A program made the position numbers and the translations under genes. Below, in pieces: positions 1 to 8,906 of a stretch of DNA of 64,000 nt. The stretch covers positions 496,001 through 560,000 of the forward strand of contig CAWHEG010000031.1 of NCBI GenBank assembly GCA_963828405.1. The letters run 5' to 3'. The DNA comes from JANMJD01 sp963828405 (GTDB lineage Bacteria; Actinomycetota; Acidimicrobiia; Acidimicrobiales; Ilumatobacteraceae). The notes beneath the pieces are model-generated. The model saw only the letters and a program-made list of their open reading frames with translations, was not told the origin of the DNA and ran no database searches. Every line of letters begins with the position of its first letter. Position 1 is the stretch's first letter.

Positions 1-915
1 GGGGCCGGCGGGCATCGTGTCGATCAACTGGTCGACGATCCTGGTCGCCTCGCGGACCTCCTGGAGACGAACCCAGCAGCGGGCGAACGAGTCGCCGTCG
101 GGGTGGGTCCACACCTTCCAGTCGGCCTTGTTCCAGGCCATCGGCAGCGTCTGGTCGCGACGGAGGTCCCAGTCGACGCCGCTGGCCCGCAGGTTGGCCC
201 CCGACATGCCGTAGCTGAGGGCGACGTCGCGGGGGATCACGCCGATGCCCCGGGTGCGCGACTGGAAGATCTCGTTGCCGAAGAGCAGGTCCTCCATCGT
301 GTCGCAGAAGGTCCGCAGCTTCTTCATCACGGCCTTGGTCTCGTCGATGAAGCCCTTGGGCAGGTCCTCCTTGAGGCCACCGATGCGGTCGAAGTTGGGG
401 TGGAAGCGCCCACCGGTGGCGGACTCGATCAGGTTGAGCACGTACTCGCGGTCGCGGAAGGCGAGGAACACCGGGGTGATCGCCCCGAGCTGCACGCCGA
501 GGTCGCCGAGGAACAGCGAGACGTTGGCGATGCGTGACAGCTCGAACAGGATCGTGCGGATGTACTGGGCACGTGGGGGTGCCTCGACCTCCATCAGCTT
601 CTCGGCGGCGAGGATGAAGGGCACCTCGTTGGCGAAGCTGCCCAGCCAGTCGATCCGGTTGATCAGCGTGGTGACCTGGGGGAACGAGCGGACCTCGGTG
701 AGCTTCTCGTAGCCGCGGTGCATGTACCCCGCCGACGGTTCTGCCCACACCACCTGCTCGCCATCGAGCCGGGCGATGATCCGCAGCGTGCCGTGGGTGG
801 CCGGGTGCTGCGGGCCGATGTTGAGGGTCATTCCCTCGGTCTCGAGCTCGACGTTGAGGCGGGCGTCGGCGGCCTGGGCGGCGATGTAGGCCAGCTGCTG
901 GCGATCTCCGAGCAT
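1..915 (-). CDS. nuoD: NADH-quinone oxidoreductase subunit D, copy 1 (3' end cut by window edge)
   Basis: The 49-kDa-type subunit of the complex I peripheral arm, which with NuoB lines the quinone pocket. The open frame runs from ATG at 915 off the left edge, giving 305 codons of an expected 400-440. Visible family blocks are NIGPQHPATHGTLR near residue 32, a GYMHRGYEK block, INRIDWLGSFANE, and DWDLRR with the matching spacing. It starts 2 nt after the nuoC stop, so it is the fourth gene of nuoABCD copy 1. It differs clearly from the second NuoD at 24512-25870 (for example PATHGTLRIIARLDGE against PSTHGVLRLMLELQGE), so this is an old paralogue and not a recent duplication. What follows it lies outside the window, so whether the rest of a second complex I exists cannot be judged. 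Confidence 0.95.
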   Translation of the reverse strand, partial: MLGDRQQLAYIAAQAADARLNVELETEGMTLNIGPQHPATHGTLRIIARLDGEQVVWAEPSAGYMHRGYEKLTEVRSFPQVTTLINRIDWLGSFANEVPFILAAEKLMEVEAPPRAQYIRTILFELSRIANVSLFLGDLGVQLGAITPVFLAFRDREYVLNLIESATGGRFHPNFDRIGGLKEDLPKGFIDETKAVMKKLRTFCDTMEDLLFGNEIFQSRTRGIGVIPRDVALSYGMSGANLRASGVDWDLRRDQTLPMAWNKADWKVWTHPDGDSFARCWVRLQEVREATRIVDQLIDTMPAGP

Positions 916-917
916 GG

Positions 918-1574
918 TCACGATCCCTCGCCCCCTTCGTCGTCGTCCGCCACGCCCGGCAGCGGCTCGACGTCGACGATGCCGGGCCACGGCTTGACGA
1001 GGCGGGCCAGCAGCGGGAAGTCCTTGCGCATCGGGTGGCCCTCGAACCCCGTCGGCAGGTACATGTTGCGCAGATCAGGATGGCCGGCGAAGCCGATGCC
1101 GAACATCTCGTGGGCCTCGCGCTCGTGCCAGTTGGCGCCGGCGTAGACGGGGATCCATGTGTCGACGACCATCGTCTCGGGGACGTCGGCCTTCAGCGTC
1201 AACCCGATCTTGTGCCGACTCGACGAGACGCGGGCGAGCATCTGGAACCGGGTCGACCCACCGGCGTAGCCCTGACGGATGGTCTCGTCGCGCTCGGGCG
1301 GTGGCGCCGTCGGGTCATCCTCACCCTTGCCGAACGGTGACGGCATCCAGTCGATGGCCGACAGGAAGCAGAAGTAGTCGAAGCCCATCGCCTTGACGGC
1401 GTCGCCTGCGGCCCTCCACGCCGTCGTGGAAACACGGACCCAGAGGTCGTCGCCGGGCTTGAGCACGGTCTCCTCGAGGGCCTCACCGAGTCGTCGCCGC
1501 AGTTCGTCGACGAATCCCTCGCGCAGCAGGTCGCCGGGGATCTCGGCGATCACGTCAGACGACAACCGGTTCAC
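918..1574 (-). CDS. nuoC: NADH-quinone oxidoreductase subunit C, copy 1
   Basis: The 30-kDa subunit of the complex I peripheral arm; it has no cofactor and joins NuoD to NuoI/NuoB. The signature [22 protein letters not shown] is followed by [10 protein letters not shown], the standard end of the family domain. The C-terminus carries an acidic tail ([10 protein letters not shown]). About 30 extra residues in the middle ([19 protein letters not shown]) are absent from copy 2. The start is uncertain: GTG at 1574 sits directly behind GGGGAGG, TTG at 1565 has better spacing from that purine run, and GTG 1553 is a third option. Its 5' end overlaps the end of nuoB by about 20 nt, so translation is probably coupled. 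Confidence 0.9.
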   Translation of the reverse strand: MNRLSSDVIAEIPGDLLREGFVDELRRRLGEALEETVLKPGDDLWVRVSTTAWRAAGDAVKAMGFDYFCFLSAIDWMPSPFGKGEDDPTAPPPERDETIRQGYAGGSTRFQMLARVSSSRHKIGLTLKADVPETMVVDTWIPVYAGANWHEREAHEMFGIGFAGHPDLRNMYLPTGFEGHPMRKDFPLLARLVKPWPGIVDVEPLPGVADDDEGGEGS

Positions 1575-2106
1575 CCCTCCCCGACGCCTCGACGTTGGCC
1601 GCCGCGTTGAGCGCCACGGTGCCCTCACCGCGCCAGCGGGCGCCCATGTCCTCGTTCTTGATCCGCTGCTGCAGCAGCACGACCGCTTCGAGCAGCGCCT
1701 CGGGCCTGGGTGGGCAGCCGGGGACGTAGATGTCGACGGGGATGATCTGGTCGACGCCCTTGGTGACCGAGTAGCTGTCCCAGTAGGGCCCACCGCAGTT
1801 GGCGCACGAACCCATCGAGATCACGTACTTCGGTTCGGGCATCTGCTCGTACAGCCGCTTGATCGACGGTGCCATCTTGTCGGTGACGGTGCCCGAGATC
1901 ACCACGAGGTCGGCCTGCCGCGGGCTGGCCGGCAGCGGGATGACGCCGAGGCGCATCACGTCGTAGCGGGGTGACCCGAAGGCGGCGCCCATCTCGATCG
2001 CGCAGCAGGCCAACCCCCACTGGTAGACCCACATGGAATACGACCGTCCAAGGTTGAACAGCTGCGTGAGGGGTTTCGGCAACCGGCCCTTGTCGACCAG
2101 ACCCAT
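1555..2106 (-). CDS. nuoB: NADH-quinone oxidoreductase subunit B, copy 1
   Basis: Carries iron-sulphur cluster N2, the last electron carrier before quinone. The tandem cysteines are in [10 protein letters not shown], with further cysteines in GSCANCGG and PGCPPRPE, which gives the complete N2 ligand set. ATG 2106 ([11 protein letters not shown]) fits the family start; the frame is open for 74 more codons upstream, but that sequence overlaps nuoA and does not resemble NuoB. At 183 residues it has normal length. The gap to nuoA is 20 nt and it overlaps nuoC. Compared with copy 2 it has [10 protein letters not shown] where copy 2 has [10 protein letters not shown]. Confidence 0.95.
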   Translation of the reverse strand: MGLVDKGRLPKPLTQLFNLGRSYSMWVYQWGLACCAIEMGAAFGSPRYDVMRLGVIPLPASPRQADLVVISGTVTDKMAPSIKRLYEQMPEPKYVISMGSCANCGGPYWDSYSVTKGVDQIIPVDIYVPGCPPRPEALLEAVVLLQQRIKNEDMGARWRGEGTVALNAAANVEASGRGEPVVV

Positions 2107-2126
2107 AAGAAGTACGTCGCTTTCGA

Positions 2127-2492
2127 TCAGACCCAGCGCAGAACACCCTTGCGCCAGGCATACACCAGGCCGAGCAAGAGCACGAAGACGAAGACACCCA
2201 TTTCCACCAGGCCGAACCCGGCATACCGCTCGAGCTGGGTGGCCCACGGGAAGATGAACACTGCCTCCACGTCGAAGATCACGAAGAGCAGCGCGAAGAC
2301 GTAGTAGCGGATCTGGCTCTGTGACCATCCGCTGCCCACCGCGTCGACACCGCTCTCGTAGGCGAGCCGCTTCTGAGGCGTCGGTCGGCGAGGGCGCAGC
2401 AGGCTGCTCACGCCGAGCAGCAACGCGGCGAGAAGTACTCCAATGGCCCCGAAGAAGACCACGACGAGATAGCTCCGAAGGAACTCAGACAT
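2127..2492 (-). CDS. nuoA: NADH-quinone oxidoreductase subunit A, copy 1
   Basis: Small three-helix membrane subunit at the junction of the complex I arms. Helix 1 is at about residues 7-29 ([20 protein letters not shown]), followed by the [10 protein letters not shown] loop that borders the quinone channel, helix 2 ([22 protein letters not shown], with the conserved FDVE) and helix 3. The product is 121 residues. ATG 2492 gives the usual N-terminus but has no clear ribosome site; an in-frame GTG at 2525 would add 11 residues. It is the first gene of the copy-1 cluster and starts about 61 nt after the preceding hypothetical gene. Confidence 0.93.
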   Translation of the reverse strand: MSEFLRSYLVVVFFGAIGVLLAALLLGVSSLLRPRRPTPQKRLAYESGVDAVGSGWSQSQIRYYVFALLFVIFDVEAVFIFPWATQLERYAGFGLVEMGVFVFVLLLGLVYAWRKGVLRWV

Positions 2493-2553
2493 CGGAGGTG
2501 ACGCTACTACGGGCCGTGAATCCACTCACAAAGCGAGCGGTGCCCGTGCTGCG

Positions 2554-3645
2554 CTAGGTCAGTTCGGCGACGACGTCGGCGCGGCGTGAGGAGGCCAGAC
2601 AGGTGGCGGCCTCGGCGGTCGAGATGTCGATCCGGCCGGTGAGCACCACTGCCTTCATCGGCGTGGGGCCGCCGGTGGGCGCCACGGAGTACGGTCCGGC
2701 AGCGACGACGACCGTGGTGGCCACCTCGACCCCATCGCAGAGGTTGCCGAATCCCACCTTGAGCTGGCCCGTGCCCCGGAAGACGCTGCCGTCGAACGTC
2801 AAGGCGATCGGGTCGAACCAGGTGCTCGCCGCCACGTAGCCGGCGGTCGCATCACCCGCCACGGAGAGGTCGGCCGGGAAGGTATCGACGCTGCACGCGG
2901 TGGTCGGGTCGGCGTAGCCGGTGCAGGCATCGACGGCCGGGGTGACGGCGAGGGAGTAACTGCCCGTCGGGTCGGCTCCGGCGACGGTGTTGAGATCGAT
3001 CGGGAACAGCCCGGCGTAGGCCTCGGCCTGGGCGCGGGCTGCGTCCCGGTCGGCAGAGGCCGTCGACAGGTCCGCCTGGACGGAGGCGATCTTGCGCGCC
3101 GCATCGGCCGCCGTGTCCCGGGCCGACTGCTCGGTGTCGGCAAGCCTGCCCTCGAGCCGCTCGACGTCGGTACGGGAACGGCCGAGATCGTCGGTGAGGT
3201 CGGCGACCGTGTCCGACTTGGTCGCGATCGTCGACCGCTCGTCGGCGGCCCAGCCACCCAGGCCGACGGTGCTCAAGGCGAGGGCGCCGGCGGTCAGCTT
3301 CGCCGAACGCGGCCAACGCCGCCGGGACTCCACCAGCACGGCGCCCGGTGACGGCCAGTCGCCGAACCCCGACGGCGGCGACGGGTCGAGCGGCGCGGCG
3401 TGATCGGGTCCACCGTTCGGAGTCGAGAGACTGGGCGACGCGCTGAAGGCGGACGACGCCCCGATGGTCGGCGGGGGAAGGGCGCTCGACCGGGCGACGC
3501 CGATCTTCTCGCCCTCCCGGGCCCACGGATTGGGGAGTGGCGTCGCCATCCGGGGAGCCGACAGCGGGGATCCCTGCAGGGGGCCCGGCATCCGCTGCGC
3601 CGAGCCATCCGGGCGGGGGGTCGACTTCTTGTCGTCCGCTGTCAT
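2554..3645 (-). CDS. Hypothetical single-pass membrane protein with coiled coil
   Basis: I do not recognise a named family. The 363-residue product has a Pro/Ser-rich disordered N-terminus (about 1-120), one hydrophobic segment near 133-152 (KLTAGALALSTVGLGGWA), a heptad-rich coiled coil of about 55 residues (VADLTDDLGRSRTDVERLEG onward), and an outer C-terminal domain with four cysteines in two pairs (ACTGYADPTTAC; LCDG and ATCLAS). The expected topology is cytoplasmic N-terminus, one helix and a secreted C-terminal domain. ATG 3645 is preferred because AGGAG lies 10 nt upstream; a longer frame to 3774 has no such support. It lies just upstream of nuoA copy 1 on the same strand, with no sequence evidence of a respiratory role. 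Confidence 0.75.
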   Translation of the reverse strand: MTADDKKSTPRPDGSAQRMPGPLQGSPLSAPRMATPLPNPWAREGEKIGVARSSALPPPTIGASSAFSASPSLSTPNGGPDHAAPLDPSPPSGFGDWPSPGAVLVESRRRWPRSAKLTAGALALSTVGLGGWAADERSTIATKSDTVADLTDDLGRSRTDVERLEGRLADTEQSARDTAADAARKIASVQADLSTASADRDAARAQAEAYAGLFPIDLNTVAGADPTGSYSLAVTPAVDACTGYADPTTACSVDTFPADLSVAGDATAGYVAASTWFDPIALTFDGSVFRGTGQLKVGFGNLCDGVEVATTVVVAAGPYSVAPTGGPTPMKAVVLTGRIDISTAEAATCLASSRRADVVAELT

Positions 3646-3863
3646 CGCAATCACACTCCTGGCCGAAGGTCGCCTGCGGGCTTTGGTCAACCACTCGGTG
3701 TCGGTGGCAGGGTGCGCCGTGCGACATGAGTGGCGGCCGTGACGGCAGTTCTTCGCCGATTCCCGCTGAGGCAACTCTACACACGCTCAGAGTGGGCGTG
3801 AACGCGCGGCGGGGATTTCACCTCTCGAACGCATCGCCGGGCTCGGTCGATGCCCGGGATCGC

Positions 3864-4667
3864 TCAGCCGTCGAGGACCAGCAGCGCCTCGTCGTCGGCC
3901 TCGGGCGCCTCGGAGCGGTTGGGCATCGGGCCGAGGGCGTCGCCCCGTGAACCGGGCTTACCGACGCGGCCCTCGCTCACCCGCAGCACCGCCTGGGTGT
4001 CGACGATGTCGCCGGCCGATTCGACCAGCGGGTCGAGGTTGGGGAAGTCGCCCGGGTCGGCGGAGATGGCGTCCAATCTCCCGACGAGACCGTTGACGGT
4101 CTCGCCGACGTTGCTCAGAGCACGGATCAGCACGTCGCGGCCGCGCAACAGGTCCTCGATCTGGTTGCAGGTCTCGTCGCGGCGAGCGGCGAGGGCTGCG
4201 AGCATCTGGCGTCGATGGGCGGTGGCCTCGCTCAACATGTGCCGGGCATCGTCGGCGGCCTGGCGGCGCTCGCCAATCGCCTCGCTGTTGGCCTCGCTGC
4301 GCATCCGGCGGGCTTCCTCGGTGGCCTGGTCGAGGGCGGCACGCGACTTCTCCTCGGCCCGGGTGACGAGACCGGCGGCGGTGTCCCGGGCTGCACTGAG
4401 CAGACGGGTGGTCTCCTCACCGAGGTACTGGGCGATGGAACCTTCGTCCATCCCTGCGTTGGCCCGGGCCTCGAGCGCGGCGTTCCTGTCACGGAGATCG
4501 GCGTTCTCGGCGGCGAGACGCTGGAGCTCGGCGCTCACCGCCCGGGCGAACGCCTGGACTTCGACGGGGTCGTAACCCCGTCGCACCATCTGGAACTCCG
4601 CATAGGCGACTTCGCCGGGCGAAGGCGTATCGAGAAGCCACTCGTTCGTCTGCATGGGGAACGACAT
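3864..4667 (-). CDS. DivIVA-domain coiled-coil protein
   Basis: The N-terminal block AEFQMVRRGYDPVEVQAFAR (residues 23-42) is the DivIVA/Wag31-type motif that binds curved membrane at poles and septa. It is followed by a coiled coil of about 150 residues rich in Ala, Arg and Glu (ELQRLAAENADLRDRNAALE and later heptads), and a C-terminal tail of low complexity. The family recruits polar growth or division proteins; whether this one is the main pole organiser or a paralogue cannot be told here. Both Met 1 (4667) and Met 5 (4655) are possible starts. The gene stands alone, with about 220 nt to the next gene and a strong terminator hairpin upstream that insulates it from the permease. Confidence 0.85.
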   Translation of the reverse strand: MSFPMQTNEWLLDTPSPGEVAYAEFQMVRRGYDPVEVQAFARAVSAELQRLAAENADLRDRNAALEARANAGMDEGSIAQYLGEETTRLLSAARDTAAGLVTRAEEKSRAALDQATEEARRMRSEANSEAIGERRQAADDARHMLSEATAHRRQMLAALAARRDETCNQIEDLLRGRDVLIRALSNVGETVNGLVGRLDAISADPGDFPNLDPLVESAGDIVDTQAVLRVSEGRVGKPGSRGDALGPMPNRSEAPEADDEALLVLDG

Positions 4668-4765
4668 TACGACCTGGTGACGATTCGGACCATAGGCAGA
4701 ACGAATCTATGCGGTCAACGACTCAGGTTCGACTACCCAACGAGGTCGTCACGCGCGCTGCGTTG

Positions 4766-4793
4766 CATCCGGGTCGGTTTCCCGACCCGGATG
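4766..4793 (-). terminator. Perfect 12-bp hairpin downstream of the APC permease
   Basis: CATCCGGGTCGG (4766-4777) and CCGACCCGGATG (4782-4793) are exact reverse complements around a 4-nt loop. The hairpin begins 8 nt past the permease stop. It has no T-run, as is common in high-GC actinobacteria. It would also shield the following DivIVA gene from read-through. Confidence 0.75.
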
Positions 4794-4801
4794 TCCCCGA
4801 T

Positions 4802-6442
4802 TCAGCCGAGCTCTTCGAGCTCACGTTCGATGGCCAGCAGTTCTTCCTTCGTGCCTTGCACCTTGGGGCCGGTGAACCACTTCCGCCCGGACAACTGCCA
4901 GTACAGCCAGAAGACGAGCGCCGAACCGACGATCAGCGGGCCGGTGAAGTTGAAGTTGTTCTGCCTGAAGAACTGGCTGCCGGCCCCGTCGTCGAGGAAC
5001 ATGTTCTTCTCACCCCAGATCGGCCAGAACGGCCAGAACAGGGGAGCGAAGAACAGCACCGTGATCAAGGCGATCCAGGCGATCGAGGCCCACCCGACGA
5101 GCTTGTGGTGGCCCTTGAGATGCCACGGACCGGTCTGGAAGTCGGGGTTGGTGAGACGCAGGTAGATCGGGATTCCGTAGGCGATGTAGAGACCGATCAC
5201 GCAGATGCCCGTCATCGCGAAGAACGCAGTCGAGTAACGACCGGCGCCGGAACCGCGCACGTACAACGATGTCGACCCGACGATCGCCGAGAGCACCACG
5301 CCGAGCCAGATCGAGTTCGTCGGCGTACGGGTCTTCGGGTTGATCCTGTGCCAGAACTTCGAACCGGGGAGCGCCCCGTCGCGGCTGAAGGCGTAGATCA
5401 TCCGGCTGTTGGCGGTGACCGAGGCCATCCCGCAGAAGAACTGGGCGACGATGCAGATGAAGACGAGGGACTTCGCTGTACCTGTGCCCACGGCGCTCGA
5501 GATCAGCCGCGGCGCAGCGTTGATCAGGAAGGGGTCATCGGCGCTCCCGAAGGCGATCGGACCGTACGCATCCGGGTCGGCCGGGATCGCCCGGGTCATC
5601 GCCAGGTTCAGGAAGAACGCGGCGATCGCCGAAACGTAGATCGACCTGACGATCGCCTTCGGCGCCTCGGTCCGCGCCCCGACGGTCTCCTCGCTGACGT
5701 GCGCCGACGCGTCGAAACCGGTGATCGTGTACTGCGCCAGCAGCAGGCCGAGTCCGAACAGATACACCGAGACGAACGCGCCTCCCGTCCATCCCGTCAG
5801 ACCGGGGGGAGCCTGGTCGAAGACCGCCCCGATTCCTCTCACGTTGTTCGGGGCGATCATCAGGATGAGGAAGATGATGACCACCCCGGCCACGTGCCAC
5901 CACACGCTGATGTCCCCGAGGATCCTGACGACTCCCACGCCGAAGGTGTTCAACAGGCCGTGGGCGACGAGCACGATGAGGAAGATCACGAAGATCGAGC
6001 CGACCGTCAGCCGGAACCCGTCGTCGAACATCCTGATGAAGTAGGCGATGAACACCGCCAGGGCGTAGTCGACGCTGGCGATCACCCCGATCTGACCCAG
6101 CAGGTTGAACCAACCGGTGAACCACGACCACATCGCGCTGTTGCGCCGGGCCAGTTTCGCCGACCAGTAGTAGAGACCGCCGGCCGTCGGGTAGGCGGAG
6201 CAGATCTCGCCCATCGACATCCCGACGAGCAGGGCGAAGAAGCCGACGATGATCCATCCGAGGGTGATGACCCGCGGGCCGCCGGTGACCATGCCCAGCC
6301 AATAGGCCGTCATCCCTCCGGCGAGGATGGAGATGATCGAGAAGCTGATGGCGAAGTTGCTGAACCAGCCGAGCCCCCTTTTCAGCTCCTGTGCGTAGCC
6401 CAGCTCGTGGAGCTGGTCCCTGTCGTGATCCACGGTTGACAC
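4802..6442 (-). CDS. APC-superfamily amino acid permease
   Basis: Inner-membrane transporter of 546 residues with about 12-13 hydrophobic helices. The N-terminal block LKRGLGWFSNFAISFSIISI, the helix 1 break GGMTAYWLGMVTGGP, the conserved EICSAYPTAGGLYYWSA loop and FDASAHVSEET in the middle are typical of the APC amino-acid/GABA permease branch. Substrate specificity cannot be read from sequence. GTG 6442 is chosen because AGAGGGGGG lies 6 nt upstream; the frame extends 17 codons further without support. It is monocistronic, with a hairpin terminator directly downstream. Confidence 0.9.
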   Translation of the reverse strand: MSTVDHDRDQLHELGYAQELKRGLGWFSNFAISFSIISILAGGMTAYWLGMVTGGPRVITLGWIIVGFFALLVGMSMGEICSAYPTAGGLYYWSAKLARRNSAMWSWFTGWFNLLGQIGVIASVDYALAVFIAYFIRMFDDGFRLTVGSIFVIFLIVLVAHGLLNTFGVGVVRILGDISVWWHVAGVVIIFLILMIAPNNVRGIGAVFDQAPPGLTGWTGGAFVSVYLFGLGLLLAQYTITGFDASAHVSEETVGARTEAPKAIVRSIYVSAIAAFFLNLAMTRAIPADPDAYGPIAFGSADDPFLINAAPRLISSAVGTGTAKSLVFICIVAQFFCGMASVTANSRMIYAFSRDGALPGSKFWHRINPKTRTPTNSIWLGVVLSAIVGSTSLYVRGSGAGRYSTAFFAMTGICVIGLYIAYGIPIYLRLTNPDFQTGPWHLKGHHKLVGWASIAWIALITVLFFAPLFWPFWPIWGEKNMFLDDGAGSQFFRQNNFNFTGPLIVGSALVFWLYWQLSGRKWFTGPKVQGTKEELLAIERELEELG

Positions 6443-6580
6443 GTGGAACCCCCCTCTTGTCCGAACGTCCCCAGAACCACCGGCGCCGTGCACGAGTGCC
6501 CGTGGTCACACCGTGTTTAGCACCTCGCGGGCGACAGACCGAGCAATGGCGTTCGAACGTCGATCGACGAGCAGACCGGC

Positions 6581-6614
6581 GCGGGGTGGTGGACCGCCCG
6601 ATCCACCACCCCGC
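6581..6614 (-). terminator. Perfect 13-bp hairpin after the sugar-kinase operon
   Basis: GCGGGGTGGTGGA (6581-6593) pairs exactly with TCCACCACCCCGC (6602-6614) across an 8-nt loop. It lies 65 nt past the kinase stop codon and upstream of the permease promoter region. No T-tract follows. The rest of 6443-6679 holds the permease leader and no gene. Confidence 0.75.
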
Positions 6615-6679
6615 TGATCATCCAGACGTGCGGGCCGCGGACTTGTCGCGACGAATCCGCCACCGACGGCCCGGCACGA

Positions 6680-8188
6680 TCAGCCGGGGTCGGGATCCGG
6701 ATGCGTCAGCTCGTGCAGACGGTGATTGGCGTCGACCAGCGCGACCTGCACGGCGCGGTACACGTCGAAGAACTCCGCGTACCGGCGGTGGGCGACGGGA
6801 TCGGGGTCGGGGCCGTGGGCGATGCGGCAACACCGGGCCACCGCGTCGTCGACGTCGGCGAACACCCCTGCACCGATGCCGGCGACCACGGCGGCGCCGA
6901 ACGACGCGTCGCCGTGGGCCGGCAGCAGGATCGGACGGCCGAGGACGTCGGCCATGATCTGGCGCCAGATCGCGCTACGCGCCCCGCCACCGATCAGGCG
7001 GATGGTCTCGTAGTGCATCCCCAGTCCCTCGGCCACCGTCAGGGCATCACGGATGGCGAAGGCGATCCCCTCGTACAGCGCCCTGGCGAAGTGGCCCCTG
7101 GTGTGCTGCAGCGTCAGCCCGACGAAGTCGGCGCGCAGCCGGGGGTCCCAGTGGGGGGCGCGCTCGCCCTGCAGGTACGGGTGGAACAACAGCCCGTCGG
7201 ATCCCGGTTCGACGCCGGCGGCGAGCAGGTCCATCCCGGAGAAGCCCTCGGCGGCGAAGAAGCGGTCGCGCAACCAGCGATGGGCCGAGGCGCACGAATT
7301 GATCCCCGTCGCCGTGTAGTAGAGCCCGTCGATGACGTGCGGGTAGCACGAGACCGGGGGGCGGACCAGCGGACCGTCGGCGACCTGGTAGATCACCCCG
7401 GCCGTGGCCAGCTTGACGGCGCCGTCGCCGGGGCGCACCGCGCCGGCGCCGAACAGCTCGACGGTGGTGTCGTTCGACCCGCAGACCACCGGAGTGCCGG
7501 CGCGCAACCCCGTCGCCGCCGCCGCCGCCGGGGTGACCGTGCCGACGACATCGGTCGCCCGCACGACCGGGGGCAGCGTCGAGGGGTCCCACCCGCCGAG
7601 TTCGCACAGCTCGAACGACCAGCTGCGGGTGGCGTGGTCGGCCATCAGGGCGCCGACCACGTCGGAGTAGTCGGTCTCCCACGTGCCGGTCACCTGCGCC
7701 CGCAACCAGTCCTTGGCCAGGTAGAGGCGCCTCGTGGCGCTCGCCGAAGCGGAATCGTTGGCGCGGATCCACATCAACTGCGGGAGCAGCCAGGTCGGGT
7801 TGGCCCGGTTGAGGGTCAGTTCCAGGATGCGGGCGTCGGCCCGTTCGCGCAGCCCGGCGGCCTCGGCGGCGGCCCGCGAGTCGCTCCACAGGATGGCCGG
7901 GCGGAGCACCTGGCCGTCGGCGGCGCACAACACCCCGATGTGGGCGCCGGCAGAGAACCCGATCACACCCACGGCATCGCCGTCCACGCCGGCGGCGGCC
8001 AGTGCGGCGGGAACGGCGGTGCGGCAGGCCGACCACCAGCCGGCGGGGTCCTGCTCGGCCCAGCCGAAGCGGGGAGTCGCGGTGGCCACCGGAGCGCTCG
8101 CGCCGCCGGCGATCGAGCCGTCGGGCCGCACGAGCGTGGCCTTCAGGCTTCCGGCGCCCAGATCGATGCCGAGGAGCAGCTCGGTCAC
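6680..8188 (-). CDS. FGGY-family carbohydrate kinase (xylulokinase-like)
   Basis: ATP-dependent kinase of a sugar or polyol, 502 residues, the normal length for the FGGY family. The N-terminal phosphate-binding loop is GIDLGAGSLKATLV (residues 7-20); the second domain has CGSNDTT, the LQGERAPHWDPRLRADFVGL block and the adenosine motif IRLIGGGARSAIWRQIMADVLGRPI. These are closest to xylulokinases, but FGGY substrates are hard to predict. It overlaps the upstream TIM-barrel gene by ATGA (4 nt), so the two are translationally coupled. Possibly it phosphorylates the sugar that the TIM-barrel enzyme then isomerises or epimerises; that is inference. Confidence 0.88.
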   Translation of the reverse strand: MTELLLGIDLGAGSLKATLVRPDGSIAGGASAPVATATPRFGWAEQDPAGWWSACRTAVPAALAAAGVDGDAVGVIGFSAGAHIGVLCAADGQVLRPAILWSDSRAAAEAAGLRERADARILELTLNRANPTWLLPQLMWIRANDSASASATRRLYLAKDWLRAQVTGTWETDYSDVVGALMADHATRSWSFELCELGGWDPSTLPPVVRATDVVGTVTPAAAAATGLRAGTPVVCGSNDTTVELFGAGAVRPGDGAVKLATAGVIYQVADGPLVRPPVSCYPHVIDGLYYTATGINSCASAHRWLRDRFFAAEGFSGMDLLAAGVEPGSDGLLFHPYLQGERAPHWDPRLRADFVGLTLQHTRGHFARALYEGIAFAIRDALTVAEGLGMHYETIRLIGGGARSAIWRQIMADVLGRPILLPAHGDASFGAAVVAGIGAGVFADVDDAVARCCRIAHGPDPDPVAHRRYAEFFDVYRAVQVALVDANHRLHELTHPDPDPG

Positions 8189-8850
8189 GCGCAGGCGTCC
8201 AGCACGTCACGCAACTGGCTGACGAGGTACCCCTTGCGGGGCGAGAAGGAACCGTCGAACACCGCGGACCCGATCGTGAAGGCGTCGGCCCCCGCGGCGG
8301 CCAGCTCGCCGACCTGCTCGACGGTGGAGATGCTCCCGGCGACGACCAGCGTGCCAGTCGTGCCCCGGCGGGCCGCGGCGACCAGCTCGAGCGGATCGGC
8401 GTCGACAGCCCGGTAGGCGAGGAGGTCGACCCCACCGCACCCGGCGGCGTCGAACTGCTTGCAGTGCAGCTCGATCGTCTCGGGTGACCCGCCGAGCGAG
8501 GTCGGATGCCCGATCGGCACGCCCGGGAACGGGAGGTACTCGATGCAGGTGCCCTGGAGCAACGGGAGGATCTCGTCGGGCCGGGTACCGCCCATCAGCC
8601 GATCGACACCGATCTCACGACCGACGACGGCGGAACGCATGCAGGCCCCGGACGTCGTGGAGACGAGTTCGAAATGGGTGGTCACACCGGCAGCCTGCAT
8701 CCGTCGGTTGAGCTCGCGCAACGTCTCGGTGCCGACGCCGCGGTCCTTGAACCCGACGTGGCGCAGGCCGACCGACTCGATCGCCGACCAGGTCTCCAGG
8801 CAGTCGACGATCGTCTCGTCGCCGCGTGTCAGCATGAAGATGAAGTCCAA
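8185..8850 (-). CDS. TIM-barrel protein, possible phosphosugar isomerase/epimerase
   Basis: A 221-residue single barrel with a HisA/NanE-like layout. It starts DFIFMLTRGDETI, carries HVGFKDRG and a C-terminal phosphate-binding pair, VVAGSISTVEQV and GADAFTIGSAVF, which match the two phosphate-cup loops of HisA-type barrels. No named enzyme is recognised with certainty. TTG 8850 is preferred (AGGGGG 4 nt upstream) because the conserved fold begins right there and because the operator candidate at 8888-8898 would otherwise overlap coding sequence; ATG 8898 is the alternative. It is the first gene of a two-gene operon with the kinase and divergent from the oxygenase. Confidence 0.7.
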   Translation of the reverse strand: MDFIFMLTRGDETIVDCLETWSAIESVGLRHVGFKDRGVGTETLRELNRRMQAAGVTTHFELVSTTSGACMRSAVVGREIGVDRLMGGTRPDEILPLLQGTCIEYLPFPGVPIGHPTSLGGSPETIELHCKQFDAAGCGGVDLLAYRAVDADPLELVAAARRGTTGTLVVAGSISTVEQVGELAAAGADAFTIGSAVFDGSFSPRKGYLVSQLRDVLDACA

Positions 8851-8887
8851 CGGGCCCCCTACAGCCTCGTCCTCATCGGCCGGGCCG

Positions 8888-8898
8888 ATGTCTAACAT
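8888..8898. promoter_or_regulatory. Palindromic operator candidate between divergent genes
   Basis: The sequence is ATGTCTAACAT: inverted arms ATGT/ACAT around a 3-nt centre. Its core resembles the TGT-N3-ACA half-site pattern of many GntR-family operators. It sits 9 nt before the oxygenase GTG (8907) and 38 nt before the preferred TTG start of the TIM-barrel gene, so one bound repressor could control both directions. No GntR gene is present nearby in the window. Confidence 0.35.
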
Positions 8899-8906
8899 CT
8901 TTCGAC

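Noticed and set aside
4709..6439. 576-codon plus-strand frame opposite the amino-acid permease
   Set aside because: Reads as charged low-complexity antisense; the minus strand encodes a clear 12-helix permease with a ribosome site.
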